From: Variovorax flavidus | GTDB taxonomy: Bacteria > Pseudomonadota > Gammaproteobacteria > Burkholderiales > Burkholderiaceae_C | Direction of reading: 5' to 3' | DNA length: 64,000 bases | Assembly (NCBI RefSeq): GCF_030317145.1 | Contig: NZ_JASZYE010000001.1 | Location: 2,140,877 to 2,204,876 of the forward strand | Part shown: positions 1-6,725 of the stretch, in pieces | Layout: each line of letters opens with the position of its first letter | Numbering within the stretch: position 1 is the first letter of the stretch | Notes under the pieces: generated by a model | Databases searched by the model: none | Seen by the model: only the letters and a program-made list of their open reading frames with translations | What the model was told of the DNA's origin: nothing | Position numbers and translations under genes: made by a program

Positions 1-1
1 G

Positions 2-484
2 CACAGCATCACCCTGTCCCTGCGCGAAGTGGCGGAGTCCATCATCTTCATGCAAGACGCGCTGGAGTTCCGCTACGCCGGCGAGTCCGGCCCCTACCAC
101 CGATTCGAGACCGCCGACGGGGCACCCGGCACCGTCGTCGAATTCCTTCATGAACCCGATCGCCTGCAGGGATCGTCCATCTACGGCGAAGGCACGATCC
201 ACCACGTGGCCTTCGCCGTGGACAACGTCGAACAGCAAATGATCATCAAGGACAGGCTGATGTCGATGGGGCACATCGACACGTCCGAATCGGTCAATCG
301 CAACTACTTCCGCTCGATGTATTTCAAGATGCCCGGCGGGGTGATGTTCGAGGCGGCCACGACCGACATCGGCTTCGCCATCGACGAGGAGCCCGGCCAC
401 TTCGGCGCGGAGTTCCAGCTCCCGCCGTGGCTGCGCGAGCGCAAGCAGGAACTGCTCGGCCGCCTGGAGCCGATCGCGGTCTGA
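2..484 (+). CDS. VOC-family ring-cleaving dioxygenase (5' end outside window)
   Basis: C-terminal half of a glyoxalase/vicinal-oxygen-chelate protein of the MhqO/LinE ring-cleaving dioxygenase type, predicted to open hydroquinone- or catechol-like rings using a metal. The frame is open from base 2 with no start of its own. Visible family signatures are GTIHHVAFAVDN, whose His is an expected metal ligand, and PGGVMFEAAT, whose Glu is another, followed by the characteristic tail that contains LPPWL. About 160 residues are in view; full-length members have roughly 310. An internal GTG at 29 exists but lies inside the domain. The neighbours (WrbA-like reductase, LysR regulator, maleylacetate-reductase-like enzyme) fit aromatic catabolism. 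The family call is firm; the substrate is not known. Confidence 0.85.
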   Translation, partial: HSITLSLREVAESIIFMQDALEFRYAGESGPYHRFETADGAPGTVVEFLHEPDRLQGSSIYGEGTIHHVAFAVDNVEQQMIIKDRLMSMGHIDTSESVNRNYFRSMYFKMPGGVMFEAATTDIGFAIDEEPGHFGAEFQLPPWLRERKQELLGRLEPIAV

Positions 485-539
485 ATTTCGTCACCGCGGC
501 GCTCGCCGCATAGCAACGCAACGCACGCACACGTATCCC

Positions 540-1175
540 ATGTCACAACCCAAGGTTCTCATCGCTTTCTATTCCCGCAACAGTTCCACCGAGCTTTTGG
601 CCAAGGCCGTCGCTGAAGGTGCCCTTGCCGAGGGCGCCGAAGTCCGGCTTCGTCGAGCCCGGGAGTTCGTCGGCCAGGACGTCATGCGGCAATCGCCCGG
701 CTGGTCGGAGCGGGCCACCGAGATGAACGCGAAGTACGAAGCCCCGACGGAAGCCGATGCCGAATGGGCGGACGCCATCGTCTTCGGAACGCCGACGCGC
801 TTCGGTTCGATCTCTGCCGAACTGAAGGCCTACATCGACGGGCTCGGCGGCCTCTGGTTCCAGGGCAAGCTCAACGGCAAGGTCGGGTCGGTGTTCGGAT
901 CGACCTCCTCCAGGCACGGCGGCAACGAGGCCACGCTCCTGTCAATCTACGGGCCCATGGCCCACCTCGGCCTGATCATCGTGCCGCTGGGATATGCCGA
1001 TCCCGCGATGTTCAAGGCCGGTACGCCCTACGGCGCGACCCATGTCTCCCAACTGGATTCCGTGATGCCCGACGCGGATCATCTCGCCGTGGCGAACTTC
1101 CAGGGTCGACGCGTCGCTTCGGTCGCCCAGGCACTGGCAGGCGCAGGCGCACGCGCGCTCGAGGCCGTCTCCTGA
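540..1175 (+). CDS. WrbA-like NAD(P)H:quinone oxidoreductase
   Basis: Flavodoxin-fold protein of 211 aa, close to the normal WrbA length. It is predicted to bind FMN and carry out two-electron reduction of quinones to hydroquinones in the cytosol. The N-terminal FMN phosphate loop reads YSRNSSTELLAKAV. The WrbA signature GTPTRFGSISAELKAYID lies near residue 80, followed by the GSVFGSTSSRHGGNE segment that stacks on the flavin. It starts at ATG 540, 55 bases after the dioxygenase, same strand. Together with the flanking ring-cleaving dioxygenase this suggests a quinone/hydroquinone pathway: this enzyme would keep the aromatic substrate reduced for ring opening. That role is inferred from position. 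Confidence 0.88.
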   Translation: MSQPKVLIAFYSRNSSTELLAKAVAEGALAEGAEVRLRRAREFVGQDVMRQSPGWSERATEMNAKYEAPTEADAEWADAIVFGTPTRFGSISAELKAYIDGLGGLWFQGKLNGKVGSVFGSTSSRHGGNEATLLSIYGPMAHLGLIIVPLGYADPAMFKAGTPYGATHVSQLDSVMPDADHLAVANFQGRRVASVAQALAGAGARALEAVS

Positions 1176-1263
1176 ACCGCACCGGCACGTCGGGCGGCCC
1201 ATCGACCGCCCCGCCCTTCGGGCATCATGCTGCAGCCATGCATCACGTTTCATCAGGCTTCAC

Positions 1264-2175
1264 ATGCTGGATCTGAAGGATGTCTACTATTTCGTGCAGG
1301 TCGTGGACCGCGGAGGCTTCACCGCCGCCGGCGCGAGTCTTCGGCTGCCGAAGTCGACATTGAGTCACCGTGTCCAGGAGCTCGAAGCGTCCCTGGGCGT
1401 TCGCCTTCTCAACAGGACTTCTCGTCAGTTCGGCATGACCGACATCGGCAAGGAGTTCTATCAATACGCCATCGCGACGCTCCAGAGCGCGGAGGCCGCC
1501 GAAGAGGCGGTCCGGCAGAGGCTGACGGAGCCCAGCGGCGTGATCCGGTTGACCACGGCCGTCGAGATCGCGCAGTTCGCGCTTCGGGATCTTCTGCCCA
1601 TCTTCCTCAACCGACACCCGAAGGTCCGCATCATCGAGATCGCGACCGATCGCTACGTGGACATCGTGGGCGAGGGATTCGACCTGGCGATTCGCGGTCA
1701 CACCACGCCGCTGCAGGATTCCACGCTGGTGCAGCGGGCCATCGCCCACGTTCCCTGGTATCTCTTCGCGGGCCCCAAGTACCTGGAGCAGATGGGCGTG
1801 CCCGAGCGCCCGGAGGATCTTGCGCAACATGCCACCATCTCGATGGTGCGCAACGGACCCCTGCAGTGGCAACTGCAAGGACCTGACGGCGAGGAGATCG
1901 TCATGCCCATCGACCCCAGGTTCCAGAGCAACAACATGGTCGCGCTCAAGGAAGCGGCATGCGCAAACCTCGGCATCGCCGCACTGCCGGGCTATATCTG
2001 CAGATCGGAACTGCAAGCCGGCGGCTTGCAGCAGCTGTTGCCGGACTGGGTCGCGGCGGATGCGCGCATGTCCGCGCTGATTCCCTTCCGCACAGGTCTG
2101 CTTCCGGCCGTGCGCTCGCTGGTCGACTTCCTGGCCGTCGAGATTCCCGTCATCACGGCATTCGATCGGCCGTAG
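1264..2175 (+). CDS. LysR-family transcriptional regulator
   Basis: 303 aa, the usual LysR length. The winged HTH occupies about residues 1-60 (LKDVYYFVQVVDRGGFTAAG, then LRLPKSTLSHRVQELE), followed by a LysR substrate-binding domain from about residue 90. It starts at ATG 1264, 88 bases after the WrbA-like gene and on the same strand, so it is inside the presumed aromatic-degradation cluster rather than divergent from it. Likely to sense a pathway intermediate. The closest functional analogues by neighbourhood are LinR/PcpR-type regulators that act with LinE and LinF, but this is inference from gene order. Confidence 0.88.
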   Translation: MLDLKDVYYFVQVVDRGGFTAAGASLRLPKSTLSHRVQELEASLGVRLLNRTSRQFGMTDIGKEFYQYAIATLQSAEAAEEAVRQRLTEPSGVIRLTTAVEIAQFALRDLLPIFLNRHPKVRIIEIATDRYVDIVGEGFDLAIRGHTTPLQDSTLVQRAIAHVPWYLFAGPKYLEQMGVPERPEDLAQHATISMVRNGPLQWQLQGPDGEEIVMPIDPRFQSNNMVALKEAACANLGIAALPGYICRSELQAGGLQQLLPDWVAADARMSALIPFRTGLLPAVRSLVDFLAVEIPVITAFDRP

Positions 2176-2251
2176 CCTTCCCCCGGCTTCGATCGTCCAC
2201 CCCCATGGACGCTGCGTCTGAGCTGCGACGGCTTGTGAGGGCGGGATCGTC

Positions 2252-2289
2252 GATCTATCTTTTCGATCCCGTCATCGAAAAGATAGATC
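2252..2289. promoter_or_regulatory. 16-bp perfect inverted repeat covering the translation start region of the next gene
   Basis: The left arm GATCTATCTTTTCGAT (2252-2267) and right arm ATCGAAAAGATAGATC (2274-2289) are exact reverse complements, separated by the six bases CCCGTC. The right arm ends three bases before the ATG at 2293, so in mRNA the hairpin would contain the ribosome-binding region, and in DNA it could be an operator. No T-tract follows, so it is not a standard rho-independent terminator. Confidence 0.65.
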
Positions 2290-2292
2290 CAA

Positions 2293-3411
2293 ATGAACCA
2301 ATACAACTGCTTGCCGCAAGACGGCGTCTTCTGGGGCGAGCACATCCTGCAAAGCACGGTCTCGAGGCTCGGGGACTACCAGATGGGACGAGCGATCACC
2401 TTCACGGTCGAGGCGTTGACGAAGCTGAATCAGACCCACGTGCAGCCGAACCTGAAGCACGGTGCCGGAACGTTCACCGAGTTGCCTGCACACGCCCCCG
2501 ACACCGCCGTCCAGAAAGGGCTCGACGCATGCCTCGGTGCAGGGGCAGACTCCATCATTGCCCTCGGCGGCGGCTCCGTGCTCGACGCCGCCAAGGCGGT
2601 GTCCCATCTGCACCATGAGAAGACCGGGCGCTTTCTTCCCATCGCGGCATTGCCCACGACGCTGTCCGGCTCCGAGTTCTCCCACTACTTCGGCATCACC
2701 GAGACGGACGGCGCGCAGAAGTTCAAGCGCAGCTACGCCGTCCGGGAGACCGTCCCGAAGGTCGTCGTGATCGACCCGGTGCTCGTGCTCGACACGCCGC
2801 GCGCGCTGCTCCTGTCTTCGGCCATCAAGGGCATGGACCACGCGGTCGAAGGAATGCGCAAGGTCACCCGGGAGCATCCGCACGCGATCATGGCCGCCAG
2901 CGGTGTCGCTCGATTCCTCAAGGTTCTCGAGAAGTGGCCCAAGGCAATGCAGACCCGCGAGGCGATCGACAAGGGCCTGGTGACCACCAGCGACCTCCTG
3001 CAACTCCAGTTGGCCGCGTGGCAATGCTATTTCTCGCCCGCATCGGTCATCTACGGACTCAGCCACCGGATCGGGCACATCCTTGGCGGCAGCTTCGGGC
3101 TGCCGCACAGCGCGACCTCCTGCATCACCCTTGCGCCAGTCATTCGGGCTTGCGCGGATTTCTATGGCGACAAGCTCGACATCTTTTCCGCACGGCCCGG
3201 AGAGGACGATGCCGCAACGCAACTAGCCGGCAGGATCTCCGGCGTAGTGAAGTCTCTGGGCCTGCCCGACCGGGTCGGCGCATTCGACCTCGACAAGGCC
3301 AGGCTGCCTGAGGTTGCCATGCTCCTGAAGAAGAACTACCCCAACGAGGTTGCAGACCTTGGCGCCGGCGCCACGGCCAAGCTCGACGCGCTGCTGGAAA
3401 GCCTGTGGTGA
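2293..3411 (+). CDS. Maleylacetate-reductase-like iron-containing alcohol dehydrogenase
   Basis: 372 aa, group III Fe-dependent dehydrogenase; best match by pattern is maleylacetate reductase, which reduces maleylacetate to 3-oxoadipate with NAD(P)H in aromatic-ring degradation. The N-terminal dinucleotide domain carries IIALGGGSVLDAAKAV (near residue 95) and the following PTTLSGSEFS. The metal-site region has GMDHAVEG and, near residue 255, LSHRIGHILGGSFGLPHSAT with its conserved histidines. The preceding dioxygenase and quinone reductase fit such a pathway. The start ATG 2293 is immediately preceded by a long perfect hairpin (2252-2289), so expression is probably controlled there. A generic Fe-alcohol dehydrogenase is the alternative. 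Confidence 0.78.
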   Translation: MNQYNCLPQDGVFWGEHILQSTVSRLGDYQMGRAITFTVEALTKLNQTHVQPNLKHGAGTFTELPAHAPDTAVQKGLDACLGAGADSIIALGGGSVLDAAKAVSHLHHEKTGRFLPIAALPTTLSGSEFSHYFGITETDGAQKFKRSYAVRETVPKVVVIDPVLVLDTPRALLLSSAIKGMDHAVEGMRKVTREHPHAIMAASGVARFLKVLEKWPKAMQTREAIDKGLVTTSDLLQLQLAAWQCYFSPASVIYGLSHRIGHILGGSFGLPHSATSCITLAPVIRACADFYGDKLDIFSARPGEDDAATQLAGRISGVVKSLGLPDRVGAFDLDKARLPEVAMLLKKNYPNEVADLGAGATAKLDALLESLW

Positions 3412-3459
3412 ATCTCCGCAGCCTGCGCTTTCCGCCCTCGGCGTGACGCGCACCCCTCG

Positions 3460-4662
3460 TCATCGGCCGATGTGAACCGCCCGCCCCACGGACATTCCCA
3501 ACATGCACATCACGATGCAGAGCGCCGCACAAGCCGCGAGTGGCGCGGTCCAGTTTCCCGCGGATTCCTGGAGAGAGCCGACGAAGGTAGGCCCGACGGC
3601 CGCCATCAGGTAACCGATGCACTGCGCCATGCCCGAGAGCGATGCGGCGACTTTCTGGGTGCCCGCACGCAACCCGACAAAGGCGAGGCTCAGGATGAGG
3701 GCGGACCCCATCCCCATCCCGAAAGCGAACACCCAGAGCGCCGCCCAGCCAGGGAGCATCATCAGTCCCACCAGTGCGCACGCACTCAATGCCGGCGAGG
3801 CGAACGCAAGCCAGCGCTGGTCAGGCATTCGCTGGAGCAGCGGCACCATCAGCAGCGCGGGCACGGCACCCGCCAGTTGCATCCATCCATGGAGCGTTCC
3901 GGCCCGCGCGGTCGAATAACCCAGGTCATGAAGGATCGATGCCAGCCACGCAATGGCAGCGAAGTGGATGAAGCAGGTCAGCCCCAGGTAGGCGGCCACC
4001 TGCCAGGCAAGCAACGAACGCCACACCGAAACCCGCTGGGTCCCCGTCGATGGCATGGAGCCCGGCAGCGTTCGCGTGCGCAACTGGGGCAGCCAGGTGA
4101 TGGCGGCCGCCAGCGGCAGCAACGCCACCGTGGCCAGCGCCGTTTGCCACCCTGCACGGAGCGCGTGCTCCAGCGGAACCGCAACCGCAGACATCGCGCC
4201 CGCAGCGGCAATCATCGCCAGCGCATAGCAGGCGGTCAGTCTTGCGACCTGTTGTGGAAAGTCTCGCTTGAGGAGACTGGGCAGCAAGACATTGGCGATG
4301 GCGATCGCGCCACCGATCAGGCAGGTTCCGACGTACAGCGCCGAGACTGTGCCGGCAGACCGCAGCACGATTCCGCAGATCAGCAGCGCCAATGCGCCGA
4401 AGAGCGTTCTTTCCAGCCCATGCCTGTGCGCGATGGAAGCCGCGACCGGCGAGACGATGGCGAACGCGAGAAGCGGCAGCGTGGTCAGCAATCCCGCCTG
4501 CGAAGCATTGAGCGCAAAGCTGTCGCGAACGAGGTCGAGCAGTGGTCCGAGTGCTGTGATGGGTGCGCGCAGGCTTGCGGCGATCAACAGAATTCCGGCA
4601 ATGAGAAGCGCCGGACGCTGCGCCCGGACCGCCGATATCGATGAAGACATGGGAGCTGACAT
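3460..4662 (-). CDS. MFS transporter, CynX/NimT type
   Basis: About 400 aa with twelve predicted membrane segments, beginning LLIAGILLIAASLRAPITAL, the signature of the CynX/NimT (cyanate/nitroimidazole) branch of the major facilitator superfamily, inner membrane. The open frame extends upstream to 4833, but that part is hydrophilic and runs into the divergent regulator, so I place the start at ATG 4662 (ATG 4650 also possible). It is divergent from an AraC-type regulator, with about 90 bases between them, a common arrangement for exporters controlled by the adjacent regulator. The substrate cannot be read from sequence. Confidence 0.85.
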   Translation of the reverse strand: MSAPMSSSISAVRAQRPALLIAGILLIAASLRAPITALGPLLDLVRDSFALNASQAGLLTTLPLLAFAIVSPVAASIAHRHGLERTLFGALALLICGIVLRSAGTVSALYVGTCLIGGAIAIANVLLPSLLKRDFPQQVARLTACYALAMIAAAGAMSAVAVPLEHALRAGWQTALATVALLPLAAAITWLPQLRTRTLPGSMPSTGTQRVSVWRSLLAWQVAAYLGLTCFIHFAAIAWLASILHDLGYSTARAGTLHGWMQLAGAVPALLMVPLLQRMPDQRWLAFASPALSACALVGLMMLPGWAALWVFAFGMGMGSALILSLAFVGLRAGTQKVAASLSGMAQCIGYLMAAVGPTFVGSLQESAGNWTAPLAACAALCIVMCMLGMSVGRAVHIGR

Positions 4663-4753
4663 GGTTCTGAATGGAAGCGCAACTCTAGGGATTGCGGGCG
4701 AATGTGAATCTGCACGGACCGCCGAAAAATCACCCGATCCGGTCAATCTGAAA

Positions 4754-5554
4754 ATGACTTCGCAAGGTCTCGATCCGTGGAGCTTCGAGTTCGACAAGAT
4801 GGATGCAGCGGTCGCTGCCATACAGATTCGCACGCAGGCCGTCGTCGGCGAACTGGCGACGCACCAGCATCGGCAGGGGCAGTTGGTGATGGTGCTGCAT
4901 GGGGCAGTGACCTGCGAGGTGCCCGGCGCGCTATGGATGGCACCCGCGCACGGCGGGCTCTGGATACCCGGCGGCGTTCCTCACAGCAACCGTGTCACCG
5001 CCAATGGAAACGTCTGCTTTCTCTTTGTCCAGGACGGCGCCGCGCTGATGCCGAAGACCTGTTGTGCGTTGGCGATCCATCCATTGCTGCGCGAACTCAT
5101 CCTGCATCTCGCTGCCTTGCCGAAAGGCGGGCAACACGATGCGGAAGCCACGCGATTGCGGGCCGTACTGCTGGATCAACTGGTGCGAATGCCCACGGAG
5201 ACGATGCACCTTCCCGTCTCCGATGAACCCCGCCTGCGCCGGCTGATCGAGGCGCTGATGCAGGACCCTTCCGATCGCAGCACCGCTTCGCAATGGGCGT
5301 CGCGACTGGCGATGAGCGAACGGACCTTGACTCGCCTCGTTCAGTCGGAGACAGGCATGTCCTTCGGACGCTGGCGGCAGCGGCTGCATCTGGTCCTGGC
5401 CTTGCAATGGATGTCCTCGGGTGCATCGGTGCAGCAGGTTGCCGAGAAGCTGGGCTACGAATCCGTCAGCGCGTTCATCGTCATGTTCAGGAAGTCCGTG
5501 GGGAAGCCGCCTGCACGCTACTTCTCCGAACGTCGCCTGGCGCAAGCTGCCTGA
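4754..5554 (+). CDS. AraC-family regulator with N-terminal cupin domain
   Basis: 266 aa. The N-terminal half is a cupin sensor (THQHRQGQLVMVLHGAVTCE; WIPGGVPHSN), the C-terminal ~100 residues the double HTH of AraC (ASRLAMSERTLTRLVQSETG, then VAEKLGYESVSAFIVMFRKS). The frame is open well upstream (to 4268), but that part is antisense to the MFS gene, and ATG 4754 gives the normal family length. Divergent from the MFS gene, which it probably controls: AraC-cupin regulators next to MFS pumps are frequent in proteobacteria. Confidence 0.87.
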   Translation: MTSQGLDPWSFEFDKMDAAVAAIQIRTQAVVGELATHQHRQGQLVMVLHGAVTCEVPGALWMAPAHGGLWIPGGVPHSNRVTANGNVCFLFVQDGAALMPKTCCALAIHPLLRELILHLAALPKGGQHDAEATRLRAVLLDQLVRMPTETMHLPVSDEPRLRRLIEALMQDPSDRSTASQWASRLAMSERTLTRLVQSETGMSFGRWRQRLHLVLALQWMSSGASVQQVAEKLGYESVSAFIVMFRKSVGKPPARYFSERRLAQAA

Positions 5555-5719
5555 GCCTCGCGGCCATCCCGAAGGAATCGACGCTCGAACTGAAGATGTC
5601 TCTGAAGAAGGGCGACACCCAAGCCATTGGTGTCCTTCCTGAAACGGTGTGAGGCCTGTTTCGGACCTACCGGGCTCCATGGGCCGCACCTACGATTTCC
5701 GCGTAAATGAAAGAACACC

Positions 5720-6688
5720 ATGACTCGAATACTTGGCGCGACGTCCACCGCTGACGACGTGCTGTCAGGCACCGACCTTCGGGGAAAACGAGTGCTCGTG
5801 ACCGGCGTGTCGTCAGGGCTGGGCGTAGAAACGGCGCGGTCATTGGCCGCGCACGGCGCACAGGTCGTCGGCACCGCACGGGACCTTCCCAAGGCTGCAG
5901 CCGCCACCGGCCCGGTCCGTGCCGATGCGGCCCACGGCGGCAGCCTCGAACTGGTCGCGCTCGACCTGGCCTCGCTCGTCAGCGTGCGCGCCTGCGCAGA
6001 TGCGCTCGTCCACGACGGGCGTCCGTTCGATCTCGTGATCGCGAATGCGGGCGTCATGGCAACGCCGCCCGGCCGCACGCTCGATGGCTTCGAGACGCAA
6101 CTGGGGACCAATCACCTCGGCCACTTCGTTCTCGTCAACCGTATCGAGCCGCTGATCGCGGACGGCGGCCGTGTCGTGGTCGTGGCTTCGGCTTCCCATC
6201 GCTCGGCGGACTTCTCGCTGGATGATCTGAACTTCGAACGCACGGCGTACGAGCCCCGAACCGCGTATGCGCGATCCAAGACCGCCAACATCCTGTTCGC
6301 CGTCGAATTCGATCGCCGCCACGCGGCACGAGGCGTTCGTGCCACCGCAGTGCATCCCGGCACCATCAGGACAGAACTCGGGCGACACATCGGCAACGAA
6401 GCGATGGACCAGGCCATTCGGCACATCAGTGCCGATCTGGTCGCCCGGGGCGAGCCGCCGTTCGAGTGGAAGACCGTGCCCCAGGGTGCGGCAACCACGG
6501 TGTGGGCCGGTGTGGTCGCTTCAGCCGCCGAGGTGGGTGGCCGGTACTGCGAGAACTGCCACGTGTCCGAAGTGATCGATCGGCCGGTCAGCCCGCTTGC
6601 CGAAGGTGTGCGCTCGTATGCACTCGATCCGGAAATCGCCGGCCTGTTGTGGCGCCGGAGCGAGGAATTGGTGGGCGAGCACTTCTGA
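5720..6688 (+). CDS. Short-chain dehydrogenase/reductase, retinol-dehydrogenase-like
   Basis: 322 aa, an SDR of the longer retinol-dehydrogenase/WW-domain-oxidoreductase-like kind. The cofactor motif TGVSSGLG is near residue 30, the NAG motif IANAGVMATPPG near residue 110, the catalytic Ser in VVASASHRS and the YARSK (Tyr-x-x-x-Lys) pair near residue 185. NAD(P)H-dependent carbonyl/alcohol interconversion in the cytosol is expected; substrate unknown. It follows the AraC gene by 165 bases on the same strand and may belong to its regulon. The gap (5555-5719) shows only a 57-base micro-ORF that I do not call a gene. Confidence 0.85.
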   Translation: MTRILGATSTADDVLSGTDLRGKRVLVTGVSSGLGVETARSLAAHGAQVVGTARDLPKAAAATGPVRADAAHGGSLELVALDLASLVSVRACADALVHDGRPFDLVIANAGVMATPPGRTLDGFETQLGTNHLGHFVLVNRIEPLIADGGRVVVVASASHRSADFSLDDLNFERTAYEPRTAYARSKTANILFAVEFDRRHAARGVRATAVHPGTIRTELGRHIGNEAMDQAIRHISADLVARGEPPFEWKTVPQGAATTVWAGVVASAAEVGGRYCENCHVSEVIDRPVSPLAEGVRSYALDPEIAGLLWRRSEELVGEHF

Positions 6689-6725
6689 ATGCCACGCAGG
6701 ATGGCAAGAGCCTCTCTGCAGCGAT

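Noticed and set aside
5596..5652. 18-codon frame between the AraC and SDR genes
   Set aside because: No ribosome-binding site and no recognisable product; probably chance.
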